From Stagnimonas sp. (GTDB lineage: Bacteria > Pseudomonadota > Gammaproteobacteria > Nevskiales > Nevskiaceae): a stretch of DNA of 64,000 nt. The stretch spans positions 38,658 through 102,657 of the forward strand of contig JAUSQI010000154.1 in NCBI GenBank assembly GCA_030652575.1, given 5' to 3'. This document shows, in pieces, positions 1 through 9,115 of this stretch (positions are counted from its first letter, which is position 1; each line of letters opens with the position of its first letter). The position numbers and the translations under genes were made by a program. Under the pieces are notes generated by a model. It ran no database searches. It had not been told where the DNA came from and saw nothing but the letters and a program-made list of their open reading frames with translations.

Positions 1-773
1 GCACGCCAGAGGCGAAGTTCGAGGACACCGGCCTCAAGTTCCCCCACGATCTGCATCTCGATACGAAGGGCATCGATGCGCCCGAAGGCAAGCGCGTGCT
101 GGAGTGCGCGGGCTGCCACACGCCCACAGCCGACCGCGCAAGCTTCCTGCCGGTGACGATGGAGGCGCATTGCTCGGACTGCCACCGCCTTGACTTCGAC
201 CCGCAGCACCCGGATCGCCTCCTGCCGCACGGCGAGCCGGAGGCCGTCGTGCAGTCGGTGCGCGACCATTTCGCCCGCATCGCACTCGCCGGTGGCGTGA
301 TGACCGCCGGGGCGCCCGCCGAGGTGCGCGAGCGTCGCCGCCCCGGCGAAACACTCGCGCCCAACCGCGCCAGGGCCGCACTCGCCTGGGCCGATGGCGA
401 GGCGCAGAAAACGCTCACCGATGTGTTCGAGAAGCGCAGCTGCTACCTCTGCCATGCCGTCAGCCCGACCAGCGATGTGCCCCGCCGTTGGCAGATCGCA
501 GCCGTCGCGCCCACGACGCAGCCCGCCTTCACCACGCTCACCTTCCCGCATGGCGCGCACGCCACCGAGAACTGTGCAAGCTGCCACGCCAGCGCCACCT
601 CGAAGCACGCCGAAGACGTGCTGCTGCCAGACATCAAAAGCTGCCGCGACTGCCACGGCGACACGGGTGCTATGACCGAGACCGCCTCGCCCTGCCAGTC
701 CTGCCACGTCTACCACCTTGAGGCGAGTGCCCTGCCCAGCCTGGCAAGGCCCGCTGCGAAGAAGGCCCCGTGA
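1..773 (+). CDS. multiheme c-type cytochrome, 5' end outside the window
   Basis: The reading frame is open from base 3, so the N-terminus and any signal peptide lie upstream; the GTG at 96 is internal. Six CxxCH haem c motifs are visible: CAGCH, CSDCH, CYLCH, CASCH, CRDCH and CQSCH. The FPHDLH and FPHGAH segments supply His residues of the kind that act as distal haem ligands in cytochrome c3/c7-like domains. This implies a periplasmic or surface electron-transfer protein with at least six haems. Its TGA stop overlaps the GTG start of the next gene (gTGA), so it heads, or sits inside, the operon running to 11,420. The cytochrome assignment is firm; the family and partner are inferred from context only. 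Confidence 0.85.
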   Translation, partial: TPEAKFEDTGLKFPHDLHLDTKGIDAPEGKRVLECAGCHTPTADRASFLPVTMEAHCSDCHRLDFDPQHPDRLLPHGEPEAVVQSVRDHFARIALAGGVMTAGAPAEVRERRRPGETLAPNRARAALAWADGEAQKTLTDVFEKRSCYLCHAVSPTSDVPRRWQIAAVAPTTQPAFTTLTFPHGAHATENCASCHASATSKHAEDVLLPDIKSCRDCHGDTGAMTETASPCQSCHVYHLEASALPSLARPAAKKAP

Positions 774-2725
774 ACCATTCGCTGCGCCCGCTGATGTTGG
801 TCTTTGCACTGCTCGCGGTGCAGGGCTGCGGTGGCGGCGGCATCGCGGCCACGGCCTGCACCGGCAGCTGCACCGAGCCACTGCCGCCGCGTCTCGAAAT
901 CGGCGATGTCGAGCGCGTCATCTCGCAGGCGGTGGCCGAAGCGCAGGCGCGCAATGCCCCCGCCACCGTCGCGGTGGTGGATCGCGTCGGCAATGTGCTG
1001 GGCGTGTTCCGCATGAGCGGCTCGGATACCAGCATCACCATCAGCAGCGAGCGTGGCGTCACGGGCGGGCTGGAGGGCATCAGTGTGATTCCGGACTCGC
1101 TCACCGCCATCAGCAAGGCCATCACTGGTGCGTATCTCTCCACCGAAGGCAATGCCTTCACCAGCCGCACGGCGAGCCAGATCGTGCAGCAGTTCTTCAA
1201 CCCCGGCGAAACCAGCCAGCCCAGTGGGCCGCTGTTCGGCGTGCAGTTTTCCTCGCTCGCCTGTTCCGATCTCGTGCAGCGCCTCGGCAGCACGCGGCCC
1301 AGCGTCGGGCCGCAGCGCAGCCCGCTGGGTCTGTCGGCCGATCCGGGTGGCTTCCCGCTCTACCGCAATGGCGTGCCGATTGGCGGCGTGGGGGTGATTG
1401 CCGACTCGACCTACGGCGCTGATCTGAACGTTCGTGATACCGATGTCGATCTCGACGAGCTGATTGCGCTTGCCGCCCAGCGGGGCTTCGAGCCACCCGA
1501 TGATCGCCGCGCGGATCGCATCACCGTCGATGGCAAGACCCTGCGCTACAGCGATGCCAGCGCGGGCCAGCTGATGAGCGCGGTTGCAGCACCCGCCTTC
1601 GCCAGTCTCGATGGCAGCGCAGGCCAGCGGCTGGCCGTGCGCGGCTACACGGCAACGGCAGACAGCAGCCTGAAGGCAGGCACGCGCTTCGGTCTGGCCG
1701 AGTCCGGCATCCGCCCCGCCAGCCATGCCGCACTCGCCGCACTCGATGGCTTCGTGCTGGTCGATGCGCTCGATGCCGAACGCTTCGCACCGAAGCCTGG
1801 CAGCGATGGCGCGAGCCTGGGCAGCACCGCGCCGCTGGCCGCAGCGGAGGTGCAGACGGTGCTCGAAGAAGCGCTCAAGGTCGCCAACCGCGCCCGCGCG
1901 CAGATCCGCAGGCCACTGTCGTCGCAGGCGCGCGTGACCATCGCCGTCACCGATACGCATGGCGCGGTGCTGGGTGTGGTGCGCACCCGCGATGCGCCGC
2001 TGTTCGGCACCGATGTGGCGCTGCAAAAAGCACGCAGCGTGGCCTTCTTCAGCAACCCCGCCGCCGCCGCCGATCTCGCCGCCACGCCCGATACGCAGTA
2101 TCTCGCCGCAGGGGGGACCGCGAGCATTGCCGACTATCTGCCGGCCATCCGCAGCTTCCTGAATCAACCCACTGCCCTGGCCGACGGCGCCTATGCCTAC
2201 GGTAACCGCAGCCTCGGCAATGTGGCGCGTCCGTACTTTCCCGATGGCATCCCGGATGCCGAGCAGGGCCCTCTCTCCAAACCCATCGCGGCCTGGAGCA
2301 TTTTCTCGACCGGCCTGCAGCTCGACCTCGCGAACTCCGCCATCATCAAGCACGCCGTGTTCGTGCTGGGCGGCGGCAGCGATGTAAGCGCCGGCAGTTG
2401 CACCGAGTTGCCCAACCCGCCGGGTGCCGCGATGTCGCGGCTGGCGAACGGTTTGCAGATTTTTGCCGGTGGTGTGCCGATCTATCGCGGCAACCAGCTC
2501 GTGGGCGCCATCGGCATCTCGGGCGACGGCATCGACCAGGACGACATGGTCGCCTTCCTCGGCTTGCACAATGCCGGCGTGCGTTTGGGCAATGCGATCA
2601 GCAATGCACCGATGGCGATGCGTGCCGACACCATCGAACACAACGGCAGCCGCCTGCGCTATGCGCAGTGCCCGCAGGCACCCTTCATCGACAGCGACGA
2701 GCAGCGGCCATGCGAGGGCAAATGA
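770..2725 (+). CDS. lipoprotein with two HbpS/GlcG-like (DUF336) domains
   Basis: A GTG start overlaps the previous stop. The N-terminus is a lipoprotein signal with a lipobox ending VQGC at about residue 20, followed by a Gly-rich linker. Two regions, roughly residues 45-230 and 355-620, look like the haem-binding HbpS/GlcG fold: a helix of the type ISQAVAEAQARNAPATVAVV followed by VGNVLGVFR, and VLEEALKVANRARAQ followed by TIAVTDTHGAVLGVVR. These domains are known to bind haem or small cofactors. At 651 residues this is about twice or more the length of single-domain members and carries two copies. Its position between a multiheme cytochrome and a beta-barrel suggests an envelope-anchored redox or haem-handling role, which is inference. 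The stop overlaps the next start (ATGA). Confidence 0.75.
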   Translation: MNHSLRPLMLVFALLAVQGCGGGGIAATACTGSCTEPLPPRLEIGDVERVISQAVAEAQARNAPATVAVVDRVGNVLGVFRMSGSDTSITISSERGVTGGLEGISVIPDSLTAISKAITGAYLSTEGNAFTSRTASQIVQQFFNPGETSQPSGPLFGVQFSSLACSDLVQRLGSTRPSVGPQRSPLGLSADPGGFPLYRNGVPIGGVGVIADSTYGADLNVRDTDVDLDELIALAAQRGFEPPDDRRADRITVDGKTLRYSDASAGQLMSAVAAPAFASLDGSAGQRLAVRGYTATADSSLKAGTRFGLAESGIRPASHAALAALDGFVLVDALDAERFAPKPGSDGASLGSTAPLAAAEVQTVLEEALKVANRARAQIRRPLSSQARVTIAVTDTHGAVLGVVRTRDAPLFGTDVALQKARSVAFFSNPAAAADLAATPDTQYLAAGGTASIADYLPAIRSFLNQPTALADGAYAYGNRSLGNVARPYFPDGIPDAEQGPLSKPIAAWSIFSTGLQLDLANSAIIKHAVFVLGGGSDVSAGSCTELPNPPGAAMSRLANGLQIFAGGVPIYRGNQLVGAIGISGDGIDQDDMVAFLGLHNAGVRLGNAISNAPMAMRADTIEHNGSRLRYAQCPQAPFIDSDEQRPCEGK

Positions 2726-4557
2726 AGCCCGCTGCCGCACTGGCTGCGCTGCTGCTGAGCACGACGGTGCAGGCGCTGACCGTCGATACCGCCGACGATC
2801 GCTTCTGGGTCGAACGCCAGCAGGGGCCGACCGCCGATGGCGCCCTCGATGTGACTGGCGAGCCTGCGCCCACCGAGCGCCGCCGCCCCGACCGTGAGGT
2901 GCCCGTACCGCTGCCGCCCGCAGATGCGCCCGTGGATCTCAACGCGCGTTCGGGCCTCTCGCCCGTGCGTCCCATCGAAAACTGGCAGCCCACGCAGGGC
3001 GCGCCGGTACCCGACCGCTGGCGGCTGATCAGCAATCTCGGCGTGATGCGCGATCAGATTCTCAACCCCTACGAGCAGAACACGCTCAAGGGCGACAAGC
3101 CGATTCGCGGGCATGACGAGTTCCTGGTGGTGCTCGCCATCTCCGACACGGTGTTCGAGCCGCGCAGCATCCCCACGCCGGTCGCACCGCAAGCGCCGGA
3201 TCGCGCGGGTGCGAACGGCATCTTCGGCGGCGACACCCAGAACGCCTTTCTGCAAAGCGTGATCCTGAGCCTGATCTACCTGAAGGGCGACACCACTTTT
3301 CGCCCGCCGGACATCGAGTTCCACATCACGCCGGTGTTCAACTTCAACCACGCGCATGTGCAGGAGAACCGCGCGTTGCGCGTCGACCCGCGCGAGTCCA
3401 CCACGCGGCGCGAGACCTTCATCGGCATGCAGGAGCTGTTCGCGGACTACCACATCCGCAACGTCAGCGACCGTTACGACTTCGACTCGGTGCGCTTCGG
3501 CATCCAGCCCATCTCTCTGGATTTCCGCGGCTTCCTGTTCCAGGACCTGCCGATTTCCGCCCGTTTGTTCGGCACCCGTGACAACAACCGCTGGCAATAC
3601 AACCTGCTGTGGGCGCGCAGGCTGGAGAAAGACACCAACAGCGGCCTCAACGCCATCAACCGCACGCCGCGTGAGGATGATCTTTTCGCCGCCAATCTCT
3701 ACCGGCAGGACTGGCCGGTGCTGGGCTTCACCTCGCAGGCGCTCATTGCGCACAACCGCAACCGCGAAGGTGGCGATTTCTTCTTCGACCGCAACGGCTT
3801 CCTGGCGCGCCCCGCCTCGCTCGGCACCGAGCGCGGGCGCAACTATCAGGTGACCTATCTCGGCGCGAATGGCGATGGTCACTTCGGCCGCGACAACCTC
3901 ACCGTCTCCGGCTATCTCGCGGTCGGGCACGAGACGCGCGGCGTGTTCAAGGACGCCTCGCGCGACATCCTCGCCGGCTTTGCCGCCGCCGAATGGTCGC
4001 GCGACTACGACTGGATTCGCGCGCGCGTCTCGGCACTCTGGGCGAGCGGCGACGACGACCCGTACGACAGCACCGCCAATGGCTTCGATGCGGTGTTCGA
4101 GAACCCGATCTTCGCCGGGGCCGACACCAGCTACTGGATTCGCCAGGGCGTGCCGCTGATCGGCGGCGGCGGCGTGACGCTCTCGACCCGCAACGGCGTG
4201 CTCAACAATCTGCGCACCAGCAAGGAACATGGGCAGAGCAACTTCGCCAATCCCGGCACGATGCTGCTGGGCGTCGGTGGCGACTTCGACCTCACGCCGG
4301 AACTCAGGCTCTCCACCAACTTCAACCACCTCTGGTTTGCCGACACCACCGTGGTCGAGGTGGCGCGCAATCAGGGCGGCATCTCGAAAAGCATTGGCTG
4401 GGACCTGTCCACGGCACTGATCTGGCGGCCGTTCCAGAACCAGAACGCGGTGCTCAGGCTCTCGTATGCGCAGCTGTTGCCCGGTGCGGGCTTCGAGGCG
4501 CTGTTCCCGGATGAAGACGCCTATTCGCTGCTGGCGAATGTGACGTTTACCTATTGA
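2722..4557 (+). CDS. predicted outer-membrane beta-barrel protein, 611 aa
   Basis: The start is the ATG that overlaps the previous TGA; it is followed by a typical Sec signal (MKPAAALAALLLSTTVQA). An in-frame ATG at 2398 lies inside the preceding gene and was rejected. After a Pro-rich linker of about 60 residues, the chain shows alternating polar and aromatic short strands (for example RWQYNLLWARRL, NLTVSGYLAVGHE, LRLSTNFNHLWF). It ends in LANVTFTY, whose terminal aromatic residue is typical of BamA-recognised barrels. No family could be named. Its place among lipoprotein and multiheme cytochrome genes makes it a candidate barrel of a porin-cytochrome conduit, though sequence alone does not show that it holds a cytochrome. 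Confidence 0.65.
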   Translation: MKPAAALAALLLSTTVQALTVDTADDRFWVERQQGPTADGALDVTGEPAPTERRRPDREVPVPLPPADAPVDLNARSGLSPVRPIENWQPTQGAPVPDRWRLISNLGVMRDQILNPYEQNTLKGDKPIRGHDEFLVVLAISDTVFEPRSIPTPVAPQAPDRAGANGIFGGDTQNAFLQSVILSLIYLKGDTTFRPPDIEFHITPVFNFNHAHVQENRALRVDPRESTTRRETFIGMQELFADYHIRNVSDRYDFDSVRFGIQPISLDFRGFLFQDLPISARLFGTRDNNRWQYNLLWARRLEKDTNSGLNAINRTPREDDLFAANLYRQDWPVLGFTSQALIAHNRNREGGDFFFDRNGFLARPASLGTERGRNYQVTYLGANGDGHFGRDNLTVSGYLAVGHETRGVFKDASRDILAGFAAAEWSRDYDWIRARVSALWASGDDDPYDSTANGFDAVFENPIFAGADTSYWIRQGVPLIGGGGVTLSTRNGVLNNLRTSKEHGQSNFANPGTMLLGVGGDFDLTPELRLSTNFNHLWFADTTVVEVARNQGGISKSIGWDLSTALIWRPFQNQNAVLRLSYAQLLPGAGFEALFPDEDAYSLLANVTFTY

Positions 4558-4567
4558 GCCTGCGGCC

Positions 4568-7500
4568 ATGAACTCACTCTCTCTCCGCATATTCGCCATC
4601 GTCCTGATGGGCTGTGCGCCCTTCGTGCAGGCCAGCGAGGGCGGCAAGGCGGCAGTGCGCAGCTACCACGCCACGCCCGCCGCACCCGTGAGCCAGTCCA
4701 CCGCCGATGCCAAGGCCAAGTCCGCAGGCTGCACCAGCTGCCACACCGACACCGACCAGCTCTCGATGCACAGCAACCCCGGCGTTGTGCTGGGCTGCAC
4801 CGATTGCCACGGTGGCGACTCGAAGATCGCGCTGCCGCAAGGCAGCACACGACCAGAGCTGGCATACACGCAGGCGATGGACAACGCCCATGTCCTCCCA
4901 CTCTGGCCCGCCTCGTGGAAGGGCAGCGGCAACCCCAAGTCCAACTTCACGCAGATCAACCGCGAATCGCCAGAGTTCATCCGCTTTGTGAACCCCGGCG
5001 ACTACCGCGTGGCGGACCTGGCCTGCGGCGCCTGCCACCAGCCGGTGATCGAAGCCAGCCGCCGCAGCCTGATGAGCACGGGCGCGATGTTCTGGGAGGG
5101 TGCGAGTTACAACAACGGCATCCTGCCGATGAAGCGCAGCGTGCTGGGCGAGAGCTATGCACGGGCGAGCCAGCCGGTGGCCTTCCCCGACAACACCATG
5201 CTGCCGCTGAAGAGCGAGCTGCTCGACCGCATCGAAGACCAGACCGGCCCGAAGCCGGAGGCTGCACTCACCTATCTGCCCGCCACCATCAGCAACCCGG
5301 TGGCGGTGGACGAGAACATGCAGAAGAAGGGCATCATCCAGACGCTCTATCCCCTGCCCGCCTGGGAGGTCACACCGCCCGGCGATGTGTTCCGCGTGTT
5401 CGAGCGGGGCGGCCGCAACATCAACTCGATCTTCCCGGAGACCGGCCTGCCGAATTCGCTGGGCCTGATCCAGCGACTCGAAGAGCCGGGCCGCCCGGAC
5501 CTGAAGCAATCCAATCGCGGCCCCGGCACCGGCAACCGCATCGCGGTGCCGGTGCTCAATCTGCACAAGACGCGCCTCAACGATCCCTTCCTGTGGTTTC
5601 TCGGCACCAATGACCAGCCGGGTGATTACCGCAGCTCCGGTTGCACCGCCTGCCATGTGGTCTATGCCAACGACCGCGAGCCGAAGCATTCCGGGCCGTA
5701 TGCGAAGTTCGGTCACGGCGGCACGACGCAGACGAAAGACCCGACCATCCCGCGCAACGAGCCGGGCCACCCGCTGCAACATGCCTTCACGCGCGCCATC
5801 CCCACCGCGCAGTGCATGACCTGCCATATGCACCAGCCGAACATGTTCATGAACTCCATGCTCGGCTACACCATGTGGGACTACGAGGCCGATGCGCCGC
5901 GCATGTGGCCGGAAAAACAGAAGTACCCGACCGACGCCGAGATTCGCAGCATCAACGAGCGCAACCCCGAAGAAGCGGCGACGCGCGGCCTCTGGGGCGA
6001 CCTCGATTTTCTCTCGAAGGTCTGGGACAAGAACCCGGAGATGAAGGACACCCAGTTCGCCGACTACCACGGCCACGGCTGGAACTTCCGTGCCGTCTAC
6101 AAGCGCGACAAAAAGGGCAATCTGCTCGACGCCGAGGGTGCGAAGGTCGCCGACGACGACCCACAGAAGTTCAAGAAGTCGGTGCATCTGTCGAGCATCC
6201 ATGTCGACAAGGGCATGCAGTGCGTCGACTGCCACTTCTCGCAGGACATGCACGGCAACGGCCATATCGCGGGTGAGGTCGCACAGGCCATCGAGATCGA
6301 ATGCCAAGACTGCCACGGCACGGTGGATCGCTATCCCTCGCTGAAAACCAGCGGCCCTGCCGCACCGCCCGGCGGCACCGACATGAGCAACAAGCGTGTG
6401 CAGGATGGTCGGCTGCGCTTTGAATGGATCGGCGGCAAGCTCTGGCAGCGCAGCAGCGTCACGCCGGGCATGGAGTGGGAAATCCATCTGGTGAAGAACT
6501 CGGTCACGCCCGGCAATGCGCACTACAACGAGAAGGCCGCACGCGCCAAGCTGATGGCACGCGACACCACCAACTTCAGCTACGGCGGCGATGTGAAGCC
6601 CGCAGATCGCGCGCACCAGGACGAGGAGATCATGTGCGTCACCTGCCACAGCTCCTGGACCACGAGCTGCTTCGGCTGCCATCTGCCCATCGAGGCGAAC
6701 TGGAAGACCGATCGCAAACACTTCGAGGGCGGCGAGACACGCAACTACGCCACCTACAACCCGCAGGTGGCGCGCGATGATTTCTTCATGCTCGGCAAGC
6801 ATGGCGAGGTGAAGGGCAATCGCATCGCCCCCATCCGCTCGTCCTCGGCGCTGGTGCTGTCGTCCACCAACACCAATCGCGAGAAGATCTACATCCAGCA
6901 GCCGCCGGTGTCCTCTGGCGGCTTCTCCAGCCAGGCCTTTGCACCGCACTACCCGCACACCGAACGCACCACCGAAACCAAGACCTGTTCGGATTGCCAC
7001 CTCTCGGCTGCCAATGACAACAACGCCTGGATGGCCTCGCTGCTGGGCCAGGGCACCAACTTCGTCAACTTCATCGGCTACAACGCCTGGGCCGGTGGCA
7101 GTGAGGGTGTGGCGGCGGTGCAAGTGACGGAATGGAGCGAACCGCAGGCGGTGATCGGCAGCTATCTGCACCGTTACGCCTACCCGGACTGGTATGCGGC
7201 GCACGAGGCGCGCAAGCGCACGCTCGCCACCGCGCATGAAAACGGCAGCGGCGAGCCGGTGCGCTGCCTGCAACTGCGTGGCGAGTATCTGTATGCCGCC
7301 GAAGGCAGCAGAGGCATGCAGGCCTACGACGCGGCGAGCATCGCCAACAAGGGCTTCAGCCAGCGGCTCATCACAGCACCCTTCTCGCCGCTGGGTCACG
7401 ACACGCGCATCCCGTCGAAAGACGCGCGCTGTGTGGTGCTGCCCACCAACCAGCCGATCAATCCGCTGCGCAATGCCGATGCCGCCCTACGCGAGAAGAA

Positions 7501-8386
7501 TCAGGAGCAGGCCATGCACCCGCTCTACCACTACGCGCTGATTGCCGATGCGGTGGAAGGCCTGATCCTCGTCAACGTCGATACCCTGCAAGACGGCGAG
7601 CCGCGCAACAACAAGCTGCGCCGCGCGCTCACCTGGAACGCCGACGACGTGCTGAAAGGCGCGCGCCATCTCGCCATCGCCGGCACGCGCGTCTACGTCA
7701 TCGCCGATGCGGGACTGGTGGTGCTTGATCTCGCCGAGCCGCTGAAACCGAAGCTGATCGGCATCACGCCGATGAGCGATGCGCGCAGCGTCGCGGTGCA
7801 GTTTCGCTACGCCTTCGTTACCAGCGCGCGCGGGCTGGAAGTGTTCGACATCACGGTCCCCGCCCAGCCAACGCCCAAAGCACTGCTGCCGATGGCCGAT
7901 GCGCGGCGCGTCTATGTCGCTCGCACCTACGCCTATGTGGCAGCGGGCGCGGAAGGCTTGGTGGTGGTCGATGTGCAGAACCCCGAAGCGCCCAGCGTGC
8001 TCACCCGCACCACGGCCGACGGCCAATTGAAGGGCGCGAGCGATGTGGTGGTCGGCTCCACCAACGCCAGCCTGTTCGCCTACGTCGCGGATGCGAGCGG
8101 CCTGCATGTGCTGCAACTCACCGCGCCCGACTCGCAGCCGAAGTTCTACGGCTTCTCGCCCGAACCGAAGCCGCAGTGGATTGCGCACTGGCCCAGCAAG
8201 GCACCGCTGCTGGCTTTGAGCAAAGGGCTCGACCGAGACCGTGCTGTCGATGAAACCGGGAACCAGATCGCAGTTTTCGGCCGAATCGGTGCACGCCCCT
8301 TCAACCAGCGCGAGATGGAAGGGTTATTTTTGGACGTCGATGGCAAACCCTGGTTTGTCAGCGACGAGGTGAAGGCAAAGCAGTAG
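4568..8386 (+). CDS. decaheme cytochrome c with C-terminal LVIVD-repeat domain, 1272 aa
   Basis: The N-terminal signal is MNSLSLRIFAIVLMGCAPFVQA. Ten CxxCH haem c sites occur at about residues 55, 77, 152, 358, 416, 551, 578, 689, 700 and 806. Wide gaps between some of them leave room for large insert domains. From about residue 890 to 1210 the motifs change to beta-propeller-like repeats of the LVIVD class, such as AIAGTRVYVIADAGLVVLDL, FVTSARGLEVFDI and YVAAGAEGLVVVDV. The fusion of a multiheme electron-transfer part with a propeller-like domain suggests a large periplasmic or surface redox protein or oxidoreductase. The gene follows the barrel gene by 10 bases in the same operon. Haem count and fusion are read directly; electron acceptor and location are inferred. 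Confidence 0.85.
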   Translation: MNSLSLRIFAIVLMGCAPFVQASEGGKAAVRSYHATPAAPVSQSTADAKAKSAGCTSCHTDTDQLSMHSNPGVVLGCTDCHGGDSKIALPQGSTRPELAYTQAMDNAHVLPLWPASWKGSGNPKSNFTQINRESPEFIRFVNPGDYRVADLACGACHQPVIEASRRSLMSTGAMFWEGASYNNGILPMKRSVLGESYARASQPVAFPDNTMLPLKSELLDRIEDQTGPKPEAALTYLPATISNPVAVDENMQKKGIIQTLYPLPAWEVTPPGDVFRVFERGGRNINSIFPETGLPNSLGLIQRLEEPGRPDLKQSNRGPGTGNRIAVPVLNLHKTRLNDPFLWFLGTNDQPGDYRSSGCTACHVVYANDREPKHSGPYAKFGHGGTTQTKDPTIPRNEPGHPLQHAFTRAIPTAQCMTCHMHQPNMFMNSMLGYTMWDYEADAPRMWPEKQKYPTDAEIRSINERNPEEAATRGLWGDLDFLSKVWDKNPEMKDTQFADYHGHGWNFRAVYKRDKKGNLLDAEGAKVADDDPQKFKKSVHLSSIHVDKGMQCVDCHFSQDMHGNGHIAGEVAQAIEIECQDCHGTVDRYPSLKTSGPAAPPGGTDMSNKRVQDGRLRFEWIGGKLWQRSSVTPGMEWEIHLVKNSVTPGNAHYNEKAARAKLMARDTTNFSYGGDVKPADRAHQDEEIMCVTCHSSWTTSCFGCHLPIEANWKTDRKHFEGGETRNYATYNPQVARDDFFMLGKHGEVKGNRIAPIRSSSALVLSSTNTNREKIYIQQPPVSSGGFSSQAFAPHYPHTERTTETKTCSDCHLSAANDNNAWMASLLGQGTNFVNFIGYNAWAGGSEGVAAVQVTEWSEPQAVIGSYLHRYAYPDWYAAHEARKRTLATAHENGSGEPVRCLQLRGEYLYAAEGSRGMQAYDAASIANKGFSQRLITAPFSPLGHDTRIPSKDARCVVLPTNQPINPLRNADAALREKNQEQAMHPLYHYALIADAVEGLILVNVDTLQDGEPRNNKLRRALTWNADDVLKGARHLAIAGTRVYVIADAGLVVLDLAEPLKPKLIGITPMSDARSVAVQFRYAFVTSARGLEVFDITVPAQPTPKALLPMADARRVYVARTYAYVAAGAEGLVVVDVQNPEAPSVLTRTTADGQLKGASDVVVGSTNASLFAYVADASGLHVLQLTAPDSQPKFYGFSPEPKPQWIAHWPSKAPLLALSKGLDRDRAVDETGNQIAVFGRIGARPFNQREMEGLFLDVDGKPWFVSDEVKAKQ

Positions 8387-8419
8387 ACCGGCAGCAAGCG
8401 ACATCAGAAGGGGGACACC

Positions 8420-9106
8420 ATGCAGAGATCATTTTTCAAGCCAGCCAGCGGCAGGACATGGGCGGCAGCGGCAGTGCTGCTGTTGACCGCCTTGAGTGTG
8501 AGCGCCGCCGACCACGCCGACGCGCCGCGCTCCACCACCGATCCCGCCAGCGACATCACGGATGTCTTCATCTTCCGTGAAGGCGGCAAGCTGGTCGGCG
8601 CGATCTGCTTCGGCGGCACCCCTGCACCCAATCTGCGAGTGGATGGCCCGACCGGCCGCTTCGACCCGGATGTGCTCTTCACCTACAACATCGACCTCGA
8701 CGGCGACGCCCGACCCGAACACGAAATCATCATCCGCTTCGGACTCAACAGCAAGGGCGAGTCAGGTGTGCAGTTCGAGGGCATTCCCGGCGCAGGCGCG
8801 CAACTTGTCTCAGGGCCGGTGGAGCGGGTGCTGGCCTCACCCACGGGCCTGAAGGCTTACGCGGGCTTACGCGACGACCCCTTCTTCTTCGACTTCGAGG
8901 GCTTCACTGCCACCATCGGCAGCTTCAACAGCACCGACAAGCCCAAAGGCAGCCTGTTCTTCAACGCCAGCCGTGATTCCTTCGCACGCCGCAACCTCAC
9001 CGCCCTTGTGTTCGAGATGGACCCCAGCCTCCTCGTCCCGCGCGCCGGCAACAGCAACAACCAGCTGATCCGGGTCTGGGCCTCCGGCGACCGGCTGATC
9101 AAGTAA
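8420..9106 (+). CDS. DUF4331 family protein, N-terminal half, periplasmic
   Basis: After a signal peptide (cleavage near VSAADHADAP) the sequence shows the DUF4331 hallmark DHADAPRS followed by DPASDITDVFIF, then FTYNIDLDGDARPEHEI and SLFFNASRDSFARRNL. DUF4331 proteins are usually 400-500 residues; this one has 228 and stops after the first half. The complementary C-terminal half appears to be encoded by the next gene, 9 bases downstream. The biochemical role of DUF4331 is unknown to me; members are exported and often found near redox genes. There is good SD spacing upstream (agaagggggacaccATG). Confidence 0.7.
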   Translation: MQRSFFKPASGRTWAAAAVLLLTALSVSAADHADAPRSTTDPASDITDVFIFREGGKLVGAICFGGTPAPNLRVDGPTGRFDPDVLFTYNIDLDGDARPEHEIIIRFGLNSKGESGVQFEGIPGAGAQLVSGPVERVLASPTGLKAYAGLRDDPFFFDFEGFTATIGSFNSTDKPKGSLFFNASRDSFARRNLTALVFEMDPSLLVPRAGNSNNQLIRVWASGDRLIK

Positions 9107-9115
9107 GGAGCCGCC

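Noticed and set aside
710..4647. Long minus-strand frames opposite the HbpS lipoprotein and beta-barrel genes
   Set aside because: They are compositionally typical antisense shadows, rich in Arg/Ala/Gly with no motif, and the plus-strand genes are coupled and have signal peptides.
4574..7399. A 941-codon open frame antisense to the decaheme cytochrome gene
   Set aside because: It is a shadow created by high third-position GC on the other strand. It has no domain, no ribosome site and no signal, while the sense frame has ten haem motifs.
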